Below, piece after piece: positions 1 through 14,000 of a stretch of DNA of 64,000 bases. The notes beneath the pieces were generated by a model, which searched no databases, was not told the origin of the DNA, and saw nothing but the letters and a program-made list of their open reading frames with translations. The stretch's first letter is position 1. Each line of letters opens with the position of its first letter. The position numbers and the translations under genes were made by a program. Source of the DNA: a bacterium (GTDB taxonomy: Bacteria; SZUA-182; SZUA-191; JAJRXT01); NCBI GenBank assembly GCA_024276125.1, contig JAJRXT010000015.1, positions 1 to 64,000 on the forward strand, given 5' to 3'.

Positions 1-337
1 AGGTATACTGGATCAAATGACAGATCCTTGGGGGATCAAGGTTTCTAATGTAGAAATAAAGCATGTGGACTTACCTGAAAACATGAAGCGCGCTATGGCG
101 CGTGAGGCGGAAGCCGAAAGATAGCGGCGGGCTAAAATTATTAGCGCTGAGGGCGAATTTCAATCTGCTGAAAAGCTGGTTCAGGCCTCTGAAATGATGG
201 AAAAACATCCGATATCGGTTCAACTGCGCTATTTGGAAACATTGGTTAAAATAGGCGCCGATCAGAACACCACTACGTTATTTCCAATTCCGATGGACTT
301 ATTAAAGATTTTTTCGGGTAAAAATAAAGATGAATGA
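1..337 (+). pseudogene. SPFH/stomatin-like protein, C-terminal part, with in-frame TAG
   Basis: Reading from base 2 gives the C-terminal part of a slipin/stomatin: a DPWGIKV segment, then [15 protein letters not shown], a TAG at 122-124, then RRAKIISAEGEFQSAEKL and a tail ending in FPIPMDLLKIFSGKNKDE with TGA at 335-337. SPFH proteins are membrane-anchored scaffold proteins that oligomerise in lipid microdomains. Family members read AEAERERRAKI here, so the TAG sits where Glu (GAG) is expected, and reading resumes in the same frame. The start lies outside the window. It may be a pseudogene, a sequencing error or a read-through gene. The family call is strong; the lesion's meaning is open. Confidence 0.75.
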
Positions 338-360
338 TATGGCCGGATAAGTATAATTGG

Positions 361-420
361 ATAAATATCTATAACTTGTGTTGTCGGATTCTAAAATCCG
401 ACAACAGTGGCTTTGGGGGT
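361..420. repeat. Dispersed hairpin repeat, copy 1
   Basis: TTGTCGGATT and AATCCGACAA arms form a stem with a tiny loop. The flanks (ATAAATATCTATAACTTG before, GGCTT.GGGG after) recur almost unchanged at 46728-46788, so the repeat unit is larger than the hairpin, about 60 bases. Confidence 0.8.
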
Positions 421-531
421 AGATTTATAGAATCTGAACCAGCCAAAAAGATTATAGACGATGCTTCTTCTGTAGGATAGGGGCATATCTCCCTTCAGTT
501 GCAGGCAATGCCGTCGACTTAAGGTGGAAAC

Positions 532-619
532 CTGTCATTCCGAGGCTGGAGGCCGAAGAATCTTTCCCCCGCAATAGCGAGCAGATTCTTCATTCCACTC
601 CGTTACATTCAGAATAACA
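532..619. repeat. MITE-1 palindromic repeat, copy a
   Basis: Imperfect palindrome with outer arms CTGTCATTC / CAGAATAACA and inner arms GAAGAATCT / AGATTCTTC. It is the most diverged of eight related copies in the window. No coding capacity is seen. It lies in the gap after the SPFH gene; the rest of 338-1043 shows no convincing gene. Confidence 0.8.
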
Positions 620-724
620 ATTTCCTTAGCATTGGGTTTTAAACCCGCCCTACGCAATAAAATCAACAACTTTTATGTCTAAATAGGCATAAAAAGGATA
701 ATTACAGAACATACGATTAGACAC

Positions 725-754
725 AAAAAACCCCGGCATAGCCGAGGTTTTTTT
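725..754. terminator. Bidirectional rho-independent terminator
   Basis: CCCCGGC-ATA-GCCGAGG forms a GC-rich stem with one mismatch. It is followed by T7 on the plus strand and by T6 on the minus strand, so it can end transcripts from both sides: the SPFH gene from the left and the small-peptide transcript from the right. The 290 bases between it and that peptide gene contain no ORF I can support. Confidence 0.8.
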
Positions 755-1043
755 AATATATCTAACTCGAATAATTCGGGAATTAAACATAGCAAAACTC
801 ACCCACTTAGCATTATAAGCGCGTTATACTTATAATCCAAAATTGTACCTAAACAAACGCTGACTTATCAAGCTATTTAAAGTATAGCTTTAGAAACTAA
901 TCGTAAGACCTCTTGAGATTAGCAAACTAAAAGCTAACACAAAAGATGTTCTAAATCTTTATGTTAAGCCCTTGAATCAGCCTAGACGTTATTTAGACAC
1001 AACTCTTCATCCAAAGCGGAAAACTTGAATTTTGTTGACAGAT

Positions 1044-1217
1044 TTAATCGCTGGAAGCCAGCGAAGTACCGCCATGTCCAGGAGGTACCCATGGGGCGCC
1101 GCCGCCAAAAGGAGGACCAGGAACATCAATAAAACTAGTCTGACCTTGAAGTCCCTTAAAAGTGTTTTTTAACTCTTGCCTGGAATATTAAGTTATAATC
1201 TGGGGTTTTTCATACAT
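1044..1217 (-). CDS. Small Gly/Pro-rich peptide, possible RiPP-like precursor, with in-frame TAA
   Basis: ATG at 1217, preceded by GGAG ten bases upstream, opens MYEKPQIIT, then a TAA (1190-1188), then YSRQELKNTFKGLQGQ and a tail rich in Gly and Pro (VPGPPFGGGAPW, PPGHGG) ending TAA. The total is 58 codons. A short charged leader of the KPxI type followed by a Gly-rich tail resembles precursors of post-translationally modified peptides, but no maturation enzyme is adjacent. The product is unrecognised, and even its coding status is uncertain; the support is the start site, the composition and the in-frame continuation. The ORF track missed it because of the stop. Confidence 0.4.
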
Positions 1218-1870
1218 AATTTATTTTCTCCAATACCCCCTTCATGAACTGCATTTATTCTTTTTCTATTATTGTTGCTTTATTCTTAATTTTACTGCTT
1301 AAATCTTAAAAACGATCATTTTAAATGTAGGCGGAAGGGCTGGTTAAAATTCTTCACTTTGTACAGGTAAACAGCCAAGCAAAACTTTAAAGTTAACCCA
1401 AAGAATAACCTGACAAAGCCAAGATTCAGGACCTCGCATGCCTTATTTCTATAATTAAACCAGTTAAGGAATATATTGTCAAGAAAAAAAGTACAATTAC
1501 AGCAATAAAAATTAATTATAACAATGATATTCCCGGATATTCCTGTAAAATGTCTGTGAAGCCGAAAGAGCATACAGCATACGGTATTTCTGGAAACTTT
1601 TATGTCCTGTATCTTGTTGTGTGTGATGATAAATTTTACTTTTTAGGAAATCATCAATAATTCAGGCTAGAATATAAATCTATTGTGCAAGCCAGAGCTT
1701 GACGTGAAACTTGTTGGATTTACTGTCTTGCAGGCGCTGGTGTGGGATAATGTCCTGTCTTCGTCCGCTAATTTGTAAGAGATAAGCCCTTTGCTGATTT
1801 TACTCAAAAAGCGGCAGATGATGTTTTTGCACTGACTTAAAAACTACAAAAAGCAGACTTCTTGTAAAGC
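1218..1870. other. Intergenic region without supported gene
   Basis: The 85-codon minus-strand ORF of the track at 1316-1573 has no ribosome binding site or recognisable family and looks spurious. Nothing else is seen before the G10 tract. Confidence 0.5.
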
Positions 1871-1880
1871 GGGGGGGGGG
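1871..1880. repeat. Poly-G tract (G10) upstream of the giant-protein promoter
   Basis: Ten consecutive G residues lie 17 bases upstream of the -35 element of the giant exported protein. Homopolymeric G tracts of this length slip during replication and are known contingency loci in other bacteria. This is the longest G run noticed in the window. Confidence 0.7.
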
Positions 1881-1897
1881 CTGTTTAGGAAAATTGG

Positions 1898-1926
1898 TTG
1901 CAATGCTTGTCACGGTTTGCTATAAT
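1898..1926 (+). promoter_or_regulatory. Sigma-70-type promoter of the giant protein
   Basis: TTGCAA (1898-1903), a 17-base spacer and a perfect TATAAT (1921-1926) lie about 165 bases before the GTG start of the giant gene. The G10 tract lies just upstream. Confidence 0.65.
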
Positions 1927-2090
1927 AAAATAGAGTAGTTTTGTTGTATAGGGGCGGAGGGTGGTTTGCGCCATCCTAGCGGTGATATGATTTATAATGT
2001 TTTATTTATCCTTCCTATTTTTCTAAATTTGCAAAATAGTAGTTTTTTTTAATAATGTAAGACCTTTGTGTTTTTTTGTGGAGGGGGAAC

Positions 2091-5000
2091 GTGTTTACTT
2101 GGCATAATCTAAAGTTCAGGATTCTTTCTTTGGCGCTTGGTGTCTTTATGGCAATGGCGCTTTCTTATTCGCCGGCTTGGGCGGCTGTTTATACTGTTTG
2201 TTCTTCCGGTTGTGATTATACGGGGTTACAGCCGGCTATTAATGCAGCGTTGTCTGACGGCGCCGCAAGTACCATAAACATTACTGAAGCAGGGGTGTAT
2301 TCAGGCCCCTTTAAGGTTCCTTATGTTGAAGCTGAGCGTTCGTATGAGCTTAGTATTGTAGGAAATACCGCCTCCAGAGATGATGTGATTTTGGATAATC
2401 CTACGGCGTCTATTGCCCCGGGGATTCCCATTCCAGCGGTTATCGCTACTGAATTTAATGTGATAGGCACGCAATCCGCCTATGGTATGCCCTTAAAGCT
2501 TAAACATTTAACGATTACCGCATCAGAACTGCTGGTTAACGGCGATATGGAGGGCGCTTATAACGGCGGTCTGGCCTCCGGTTGGAGTAAAGCCGGCGCT
2601 CCTGTTTTAAGCGAGGTAACTTACGGCAGCCTAACAACTGCTCAGGGCGCTGTTTTAAAGGTGCTATCCGGTAATAAGGCGCAAGGTTTTACCGGTACTG
2701 ATGCCAGTAACTATATATATACCACAGTAAGCGGCGCTAAGCTGGGCGCTAACCGCACTTACACCTTTTCCGTATGGTTCAGGCGTACGGCAGGCGCCGG
2801 TAATGCAAAGGTAATGGCGGAGCTGGAATTCTCAGGAATAGGTACTACTACCGTATTGTCTACTTCGGCGGTAAATTATGCGGATATGTATAATCAATTG
2901 ACATATACCTTTATTACCACCGCTAATCCTGCTGATTTAAAAGTCAAACTTTATTGTGATTCCCTCTCCACTGCGGCGGTAGTGGACGGCGCGGCTATTG
3001 CCTCTCCGCTTACGGCGGGTGTGTTTTTTAAGGGTCCCGCAGGCAGTACGGATTTGCAGGGAGTGGAAGACTGCGTAGTACGCAATATCGGGCATGTTTC
3101 CAGTCAAGGCGGCAATGGTAAGTATCTGCCGGCTACTTGGAATGATCTGGATGACCCTTTGGGTGAGAACGGCGATGATGTACACGGACATGGGGTTGTG
3201 ATTTTTACCGGCGCTGCGCCCTTGATTGTAGATAATGATATACGTCAGAATTATGACGGGGTGAGTATCTCCGAATCGGTGTTAGGTTCAGCCAGCGTGC
3301 AGGCGGATAATCCGCGTTTGTGGAGTACCGGTTATGCGGATCAAACCTATTGGCAGATGAAGCAGCGTATACGCCAAAATGCGCGCTTTGGTATAGCCGT
3401 AAGAAACGGCGCTACGCCTTATATTGGTAATATGAATTATGATACGAAAATTACCTCGTTTCCATTGGATTACGCTAATGATATTGCCGGTAATGGTTAC
3501 GCCAATATAGCCGCACAAGATGATGCGGCGCCGCGTATATATTATAATTATATTCAGGGTAATTTCGATTATTTGTTTGATCTGTATTATATGGGAGAGC
3601 AAAACCCTAGCCAGTACGGTATTTTGTCCAGGGAAGCGGCTTCTGCTGTTATAGTCGGAAATAAAATATATGATCATAATAGGGCTGCGGTGGCCGTGCG
3701 CGATAATGCCGCTCCTTTATTGGGGGACAATAGCACGTGGATTAGCTGGGATGGTGATTTGGTCAATCTGGATGTCAGGGTAAACCAGATATACGGCAAC
3801 AACTTCTACGCCTCTTTGGGAGACGATGATGCTAGGCGTGTATTTTGTAATCATGGGGCTTTCGATAATATAGATTGCGCTGCGGTGGCCAGTATGGACG
3901 GCGCTATGCCGGTTATACGCAACAATTATATCAATTATAATCATTGGGCGGGAGTAGGAAGCCGTGATTGGGCGGCGCCTGATGTGCGCGGTAATTGGAT
4001 TGAGAACAATGTTATTGGCATGTCTTTTATGTCGGTGCGGGATTCTGCGACTGCGGCGGCTCGTATAGGCGGTTCGGCGGCCGGCGAGGGTAATGAAGTA
4101 TACTGGAATCAGGTGGGAATTGCTGTGCGCAACAGCGGTAATCGTGAAAATCGGGTATTGATTGAAGGTAATTATGTACATGATAATGAAGGCGTTGACC
4201 GCGGGGTTGGTATTGCCGTAAATAATTCTTATGTGCAGATTACAAATAATGATATAACCAGTAATTCCGCTGCCAGCCTGTGGCCGGGGCGCAAGGCGGC
4301 TATTGCCGTATTTAATGATTCGGATGTATTGATTAATTATAACCGAATCCTAAATAACCGCGGGGTGGGGCTTTCCGCTATAGATTCTGCGGTGGAGGTG
4401 GAGCATAACCTGCTGGCTGATAATTTTCCCGGGACTATTGGCTTTAATGTGCTGTTGGGTGGAATTGATGTTGGAGATTACGGCGGATATTTATTTAACG
4501 GCGGTTTTGAGGATAATGAGATATTTACAGTAGAAAAATGTTGTTATACTGTAGCCCCTGAATGGAAAATGGCCGGTAGTATTTACGCTAGTGAGAATAT
4601 CGTTCAGGTAAAAGAAGGCGGTTCGGCTCAGGAATTTGGCGAAGGCGGGCCGGATAGCAGTTATTTGTATTATCCGGCAATGGTAAGCGCCGGGCAGGAG
4701 TATTATTTCAGCGGCTGGCTGACTAGAGCATCAGGGACAGGTACTGTATATCTGCAATTATCAGAGGCGGCCTATAATAATGTATACACTACTTTTGCGG
4801 TAACCTCTTCGGCTTGGAGCAAGGTGAGTTTTACATTTAAAGCCATATCGAATGATGTGGTGATAAAACTTTATACCGTAGGCGCCGGCGCTATTGGTTT
4901 GGCGGATGGTTTTGAATTAAGAAGAATTAAGCCGGGCGCTATCGTCAGGAAATTCAATCATAATATTTTAGCGGGCGATGTATGGTTTGACGGGCGTTAT

Positions 5001-8000
5001 GATGTAAGCCAAGTTTATATTGAAGGCGGCGCCCTGGTTAAGGAATTAAAGCATAATATTATCGGGCGCTGCTTTCTTGGGGTTAATCTGGATCCCGGCC
5101 GGGTTGAACATAGCGGTACATTGCCGGTTCAGGGCGCCTTAGGCGCCAATGAAGTGCAACTGGCGGCTTCTGCGGCTTCGGGTAATGATGATGCTTATGC
5201 AGGTATGATGTTGGTATTGCCGGGCAGCGGTATGGGGTTGCCGGTAGAGGCTATGATTACAGCTTATAATAGCTCAACTAAAGTAGCTACTATAGAATAT
5301 CCAACGTGGGTTACTCCGCCTGCGGCGGGGCAATTATATGAAATACGTTCTCGGCGCGGCAGGATTGATGCTAATGCGGTGGATTATAATCTGGTCTATG
5401 CCTGGAGTAATGATGCTGATACCGACGGAGTGTCCGACGGCTATTTGCTAAACGGTGCATTGCCCGGAGAGAATACGTATTATTACGGGGAATATTATGG
5501 CGCTACCCCCCTGCCGTTTTTTGAAGACCCGAATCATATTTATCCTTCTACGCAGGATTATCATATATACTCTAATTCTTCGGTGTATACTTACACTTAC
5601 AAAAATGGCGCTTTATGTGCCGATACAGACGGGCAGCGTTTGGGACCGGACTGTAATTTTACCTATCCGCCGGCAGATTATCAGTATTTTTGGCCGAGGG
5701 TAGTTCCTTTTCCCGTTTCTCCGCCGGCAGATACGGCGGCGCCTGCCGTAGTGTCGATTAATCCGCCGGATGGCGCAGCGTCCGCCTCGCCATATACGCC
5801 GGTCAGCATTTATTTACAAGATCAAGGTATCGGCAGCGCCGCTAATTCGGGTTTAGCGCTGGATGGGATTGTCCGCAACACTATAAAGGTGCAGGTAAAT
5901 TCTCCGGTGTATAGCGGGCAATACTCTTATGGCGATGCCGAGCTTATCATTTTACCTGATTATAATAATGCCAGCCAGTATAAGATATTGTTTGCGCCGG
6001 CGGCTCTTGAGGGTTTTGGAATTGGTACGGTGGATATTGGTCTTTATGCGGCAGACGCACAGGGGAATATTTTTAGTAATACTATGACACCATATTCCTT
6101 TATTACCTCAAGCGGGGATGTAACGGCTCCGCAGTTGGCGGATTTCTTTCCCAAGCCGGATGATGTTTGTGCATATTTACAGCCTGCTGATATTCCCATA
6201 GATTTTCGTCTAACAGACGGGGCGGCCGGAGTTAATATATACAGCGCCACGCTGAATGTAGCTACCTATGATATGGGCGGCGGCTTTATTGAGACCTTAT
6301 ATAATGGTTCTATTTATTCATATGCGGTAATTAGTAATACTCCATTATATAGTAATTATAGTGTTTTTTATCATCCCGAATGTGATTATGATAATGATGT
6401 GATGGTGAACGCCACTATTACAGCCTATGATTATGAAAACAATCATTTGTCTACTACCCGTAAATTCTGTATTGCCGCAGACAGTACCCCGCCGGAGGAG
6501 GTTTCTTATCTAAAAGCCAAGGTTTCGGCGGCCGGTGTGGTGTCTTTAACCTGGGATGCCAGCATAGACGCGCCGGGCGGCGCGTCTGCTGGTTGTGTAG
6601 TTGGCGGGGATCTGGCCTATTATGAACTTTTGGTCTGCGGCGGCGGTCTGGAGGACAGTCTGCTGTGTACGTTTGGTGACTGGGTTTTATGGAAGACTAA
6701 TATCAGCAATTTGGCCACTGCGGTTACGGTTTATGATTTGCCGGAGGGTAAGTATAAATTCAGATTGCGCGGGGTGGATTCTGCCGGTAATAAGAGTATG
6801 GGCGCTTTGGCTAATAGAAATGTTTTTTATCCCTATGGAGAGCCCTTAACCCTTTATGAGGGGTTTTTCGATGAGGATTTTAACGGCGTAAGCGATAATT
6901 TTTACGCTGCATATTTGAATAAATGGCTGCGTTTCGGCGGTATTAATTGTAATAACTCTATTGGCAGTAAATTGAGCGTATCCGGTGAGAATGGCGAGTA
7001 TCTGGCGCACAATTTTTCTGCCGGTGATTTGCAATACAGCGCTGATTTGACTTTAGATGCCGGCGAGGCCGGTTATCTTTTAATTCGCAAATTATACGGT
7101 AGCGAGGTGGGAACTACGGGCTATGCGGCTTTTGTGGATTTAGCCAACGCCCGTATTGGTATATATGATGTAGGCGACGCTACTGTGGTGGCGCAAGCGC
7201 CTATTAGCGCGGTTGTCGGCGCTTATAATTTAAAGCTTACTACGCCGGGCAATAAAATCCGCTTGGTTGTTACTGGTGCGGCTAGCGCTACTACTGAATA
7301 TATTGGGGCAATCCATTATCTTTACGGGCAAGCGGGTATTTGGCAGCCTGATTCTGCGAGCGGGCTTACTGTATCTAATGTGGAATTTGATAATATTGTA
7401 ATTAAGGATTATCAAGACCGCTGGCAAGCTGCCGGTTCTTGGAATACTACTGGTTATGCCGGTGGCGGCTATGCCTTAAGGCCGTATTCAGATAATCAGG
7501 ATATTGTAGTGGGTGATTTTGTACTTCCAGATGATTTTATTTTGCAGGCTGATGTTAAGCTTAAGGCGGAGGGGACCCAGGGCGCTATATTGTTTCAAAA
7601 AAAAGATGAACAATCGGTGGTCTATAGTGGTGGTTATGCGGCTTGTATAGAAAGCAATGGCGCGACTGATACGGTTTCTTTCTATCGGATAGATAATGGA
7701 GCGCTTAGCGTTTTGGCTGACACCACTGTCCATACAATTGATATCAACACCAATTATCACCTTAAATTGTTGGTATCAGGCGGTCAGTTTGCCCTTTATG
7801 CTTCTTCTGATACAGCTAAACCGTATAATTATGAGCGCTGGCTGGTAGGCAGCGATTCCGGCGCCCCGTTTACTGGCGGTTATGCCGGTTTTTGGCAGCA
7901 GACCGGAAAGGGCTATGATGTGAGCTATGATAATTTTTCCTTTGGTACGACTGAACCATTTAAATTTCCCGGTCTTGGCGTTGCTCATGCTGTAACCAAT

Positions 8001-11000
8001 TCAGTGATTACTACTGAGCAGTATGCCAATATAAATAGCGCTATAAACAGCGCCGCCGCAGATGGGGGTTATGTATATTTTGATGGCTGTAATCCCGGGG
8101 TTACGGTTTATAACATCGGCAAGAATGTTATTAGAATGAAACCGGGCGTCAGCTTTTTAGGTGAGGGGCCTGATTGCACCGTGATTCGCGGAAGCGGGCC
8201 GGTGATACTTTATACGGCTGATGATGTGGTTGTAGAAGGTATAAAAATAGAAGGGGCGAATAAAAAACAAATAGGGGTTTATTGTACCAATGTATCGCCC
8301 ATGCTGATTGACTGTAAGGTTACAAATTGTGCTGATGCAATTAGAATTGGCGGTTCTGAGGGTACTTCGCCTACGATAACCGGCTGTGATATCTACAATA
8401 ATGCGCGTATGGGGATTGGTAACAACCTGTTTTCATCAGCCTGGATTTTTGATAATCGTATCGGGCTAAACGGCTTAAACGGAGTCGGCGCCAGAGACAA
8501 TGCCGCTCCCCGGATTGAAGATAATTTGATCGGTTCACATTTTGCAGATTTGGAACGCGATAACAGTTTGGGCAGTCAAGGCGGCTTAGCGGATAATCAA
8601 GTAAAATTGGATAGCGGGGCTAGTCCTACTGATGATTATTATAAAAATATGGTGCTTATCTTAACCAGCGGTTTGGGCAAACCTAAGATGGTGCGTATTA
8701 CCGGTTATGCGGGCGCCACTCAAATCTGTACAGTATCGCCCGGGTATGCGGTACATCCGCTTATGGGAGATAACTATAAGATTATGAGATGGTTTCCCGG
8801 TAATGGTTATGTGGGTATTGCTCTTCGGGGCAATTCCATGGCGCGTGTTGTACGCAATCGGGTGACTAAAAACTTTGGACCGGGTATTGGTTCTCGCGAT
8901 GATGCGACGCCTAGTATTGAGCGGAATATAGTTTATGAAAATGCTCAGCACGGTATAGGAAATTATGCCCGCAGTAATGCCAGTGTGGTGGGTAATATAG
9001 TTTACGGAAATGCCAATGTAGGTATTGGAATGCACTCTAATTCTCAGGCTGAGGTTATTGGCAATACTGTATACAGTAATGGCGGTGATGCCGGAATCGG
9101 CGGTGGCAGCAGGGCTTCCGGGCTTATTCGCGACAATATTGTCTATAACAGCGAAAATGCGGGAATAGGCTTTCATGCCAGCCGCGGCGATTTTGAAATA
9201 TACAATAATTATGTGTTTGCCAATGCCTTTAATGGTATTGCGATTGATAATGCTATCGGCAGTTTTACGGTTCAGGGTAATATGGTTGTTTCCAATGGTT
9301 TTAGCAGCGGGCTTGACCAGGGCGGGGGAATTGCCCTGCGGGATTTTAATGGAACGCTTAAGCTGACTGATAACCGGTTGCATTCGAATAATCATGCCGG
9401 TATTTCTTTGATACGCGTTAATAACGTTACTCTGAGCAATCTGACAGCTACTCATAATGGGCGAGGAATGACAATGCCGAGCGTTATGATGTGTGCCGGA
9501 GTGCGTATTAATGATTGTAATGGAATAATCGTTGAGAATTGTACCATAAAGGATAACCATGGATTAGGTATTGCTGTGGCGGATTTGACAGCCGGCAATC
9601 AAGTTACTATCCGTAACAACATTATTGGCGGGGCATCTGGAGCGGGTAATACTACCGGTGGTATTGGAATCGGTATAAATGAAGCGGCAAGTAATGCCGG
9701 TACAGTGTATATCAACGGTAATAATATTATTAGTTCCAATGGCGGCTCTGCTATGGGAATTGATATGGCCGGCGGTATCGCTGTTTATAATTTTTCGGGT
9801 ACAGCGAATATTTACGGTAACCAAATATTAGAAAATACCGGCACCCAGAGCGCTGCCGGCGGTATTGGTATCAGAGATTTGATGGGCGGTACGGTAAACA
9901 TAGGGGTTCAGGCTGCTAATATCATTAGAGGCAATATTGGTGATATGGCCGGCGGTATCGGCGGAACCGGAGGGACGGGCGCTGTTAATATCAACCAAAA
10001 TGAGATTACTGATTCTGTCCGTAATGGTATTGGTTTTATCAGGACCGATGTAGCGTTACAGATTAATAATAACCAGATTTATAAAAACACTTTGACTGGA
10101 GTAGGTTTAAGAGAGATAACCGGCCAGATTAAGCTTACTGATAATACAATTTCATCAAATGGCAATGGTTCAACATCTGTACCTATTGCAGCGGGTGTGG
10201 CGATTAATGAGTGTGCTGATGTAAGTATTACGAGCAGTAATACTATTCGCAATAATAATGGTTACGGGATAAGTATGGCCGATTTAACCAGCGGTGATAC
10301 TGTGCAGATTAGCGGTAATACTATCGGCGGCGCTCTTGGCGCAGGGAACCTGCTTGGCGGAATCGGGGTTAGCGTGGATGATGCTTTGACAAATCAGGGG
10401 ACTATCTCTATAAGCGCAAACACCATAAGCTATAATCAGGCGACCGATCGGGCGGCGGGTATCGGTCTTAAAAAATTTGCCGGTACGGCTGATATAAGTA
10501 ATAATACCGTAGCCTATAATGTAACTACCATTAATACCTTAATTACCAGCGGCATACCAGGCGGTATCGGCGTATTAGAGCCGCAGGATATTGCAAGTAG
10601 TACCAGTGTTACCATAAACAATAACATCATAAATTCCAATCAAACCGACCCTAGCTCTACGGTTGGCGGTATCGGGGTAATTGGCGCCTCCGCCTTGGCT
10701 AAAGGAACTCTAACCACTTTGGTTATTACCAGCAACCGCATTTCCAACCATTATCATCCAGTACAAGGGAAAAAGGCTAGCGGAATCGGTATTAGGTGGA
10801 TCGATTTTACCGATGCAAGTCTTACAATTAGAAACAATAAAAAAGATAATATAGGTATACAAAATAATGTTTATGGTATATCGCTACTGGAAAATGCAGG
10901 CGGGGCTACTGCCAGTGTACAGATTTCTGATAACAGGGTGTATAGTCATCTAAAAGATGGAATAAGGCTGAAAAATAACCTGTTTGATTTTAATATCAGT

Positions 11001-14000
11001 AAAAATATTTTGGATAATGATACGGTAATCGGTTCCGGTGGTGATTACGGCATAAGTATGCTGGGTCAAAGCGCAACTTATGTGGCCAGCGCTACCTTAC
11101 ATAGTAATACCATTAAAAATTTCGGCTTATCCGGTATCAGGACATATGATTATCCCAAAGGCTCGGGTTTGGCGGTTACCTCTAATCTGATAAGCACCAA
11201 TGGCCGGCGGGATAAGAAGTATCGTAAAGGTGAGCCATTGGATGACGGGACGACCTGTAATTCGCTGTATTCATGTTCGGCGGCCTCCGGTATTCAGGCC
11301 AAAGCAAGCTACTTTGATACAGTTACAGATAACACTATCCGCTATAACCTATATGCCGGTATTGCCCTGGATAATACTGACGGCTGGATTGGTACAGTGG
11401 GGGCGGGTAATGAGATTTCCTATAATGGTAATTCAACCGGCAATGAAAAGTGTCCGCCTGTAGCTATTCCCGGCGGAGACGGCGGGATTGCCGTCTATGG
11501 TTTAGACGCAGGCAAAAAGCTGGTTATTTCAGGTAATTCTCTTCACGATAATTTTGGAGATAATGTGAATGTTAATAATGCGTTAGGCAGCATTATCTAT
11601 GACGGCACTACAATCCCGGGCGGCGGCAGTTCAGGAGAAGGTCATGGTATTGTTCGTGATTGCACCCAGCCCGGCAGTTGTAATGAAACAATTGATTGTA
11701 TTGCGACACCCGGTTATCAAGCACAGGTTGTCGGGAATAAGGGGTACGGTGTTTTGATTTTTGGCGAGCATGCTGAAAATCTGATAATTCAAAACTGCGA
11801 TATTTATAGTAACGGGCGCAATGGAGAATTCATCGGATGCGATGGCAAGCCGATAGGCGGCGGTGTCGCTCTTGCAATGGGGGCTGATCCCACTATTCGC
11901 AATAATAATATTTACAATAACGGTATTTCCGCTCAGCCGGAAGGCTCCGGCGGTAATTCGGGGATTAACTTAAATAATGCCGGCAGTGTAAAAATCTACA
12001 GGAATGAAATCTATAATAATGCTAATGACGGCATCAGCATTATGGATAGCTCTACTCCGGTAATTGGCGGGGATGACGCGACTTTCAGTAACAGAATTTA
12101 TGCTAACTGGCGTTTCGGCGTGGGAATCAGCGGCTTTGAGACGGAGCCGTCGGTAAGTATAAAATATAATCATATCTACTCTAATGTCCGAGTGGGATTA
12201 AGCGCTAGAAATACCAATGTGTTTGAAGTTATTGGTAATAAAATCTACGACAATGGTAGGGGATATCCTAAAGTGCCGGGTACCACTACTCCTGATGCGG
12301 GTATTAGGATTAATGCGGGTTATTTGAATATAATTAAAGACAATATCATTTGTACTAATGATGGTTTCGGGGTTAGTTTGGCTGAACATTCAGATGGTGA
12401 TACAACTATTATTAGCAACAATATTATTGGCAGGGCTGATATATTGGGGAACAATCATGGCAATAGCTTTGCCGGAATGGGAGTTGGTAAAATCAGCTTC
12501 AGCCGTTTAGAAGGCGGTATACCGGCGGGCGCTTTAGGCTATTGGAAGTTTGAGGAAGGAGTCGGTACCCTTACTTATGACGAAACCGTTGCCGAAAATA
12601 ATGGCATTGTGTATGGCGCTAGTTGGATAGCATCGGGTAAATCAGGAAATGCTTTGTCCTATGACGGCACGGATGATTATGCTGAAATAGCCGGACTTAT
12701 ACCTGGCGCTATCAGGGGTTCTTACTATGACGGGACAAATTTTGATACCTTTGCTGATTCTGATATATTTACCGGGATAAATTTTCCGGCTGATGAGGAT
12801 TCATGGCTTTGGAGTGACGGTGATAATAGCTGGGTCTGGAGCGGTGATCCGCAGGATTCATGGATTCCAACTTCTGTCGGCCCGGACTATTTCTCAATGC
12901 GTTTTGATGGTTATGTTAAAGCGGATGCCGATGGAACATACACATTTTATTCAACCGCAGATGACGGTCAAAAATTGTGGGTTGATAATCAATTGGTATT
13001 CAGTGATTGGACTATTCACAGCGGAATGCAGGAGGTATCTGGCAGTATAGCATTAAGCGCCGGCTGGCATTCATTAAGGTTGGAATATTATCGCGATTCA
13101 TTTTTGGTGCAGGAGGCAACTGCCCCGCCCGGCGTAATTTTGGAATATGAGAATGTAGCGCTGTTTTCCAGGCAAGTTATTCCAGCCGATCATTTTGGTT
13201 TTAACAGCGGTACATTAATGTTGGAGGCGCCGGCTATGACGGCGGAGGCCTGGATTTATCCCACGGCCTATCCCGCGAGTGATACGGCTATTTTAAATAA
13301 ATGGCTTAATAATAATGTACTCGACGGAGAAGATGCCTGTAAGCAATATATGCTTTATTTTATGAGTAACGGGCATGTCAGGTGGTATTCTTCGGACGAC
13401 TGTTCCGGTACGCATCAGGGAAATGTGGAAAGCACGGAAGCGCTTGCCCTAAATACCTGGAATCATGTGGTAGCGGTTACAGATGGAAGTAAACTGCGTT
13501 TATACATAAATGCCAGCAATGGAATTGAGAATAACAGTATAGACTGGCCGTATAGTATTAATGGGGTCAGTACCGGTACCTTACAGATTGGTAAGTATGA
13601 TAATAAATTCTTCTCAGGCGTTATTGACGAGGTTGTTTTATATGATCGAGCTTTATCCAGTTCAGAGGTTCAGGAGCGTTTTCATTATACCGGCTTATTA
13701 TGGATGGCGGCGGCTAATGATGCCTCAGGCGGCGGCCCTGGCGTTCAGGCAGGCGATCAGGTCGTTCTTAAGTTCAGCGGGCAGACTAACGGTCGGCAGA
13801 TAACAGCAGCCAATATAGATACGGTTTTGGCTCTAAGTGACGGTCATACTTGGCTGGATGCCGATGGAACTATTAGCAGCGCGCTGTGGAGCGCTCAGTC
13901 TTATCCCAATGATACGCTTACCATTACCCTAAGCGATACCAACGGTGCGCCTACTATATCCGTTGGCGATACTATTATTATGGACGGCAGTATTAAAGAT

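Noticed and set aside
755-1043. tmRNA, 6S or SRP RNA between the terminator and the small peptide gene
   Set aside because: No conserved tmRNA ends or tag frame, no SRP GGAAGG loop motif, no 6S-type long bubble stem could be found by eye.
1316-1573. Minus-strand ORF of 85 codons
   Set aside because: No ribosome binding site, composition unlike the neighbours, no family recognised; intergenic noise.
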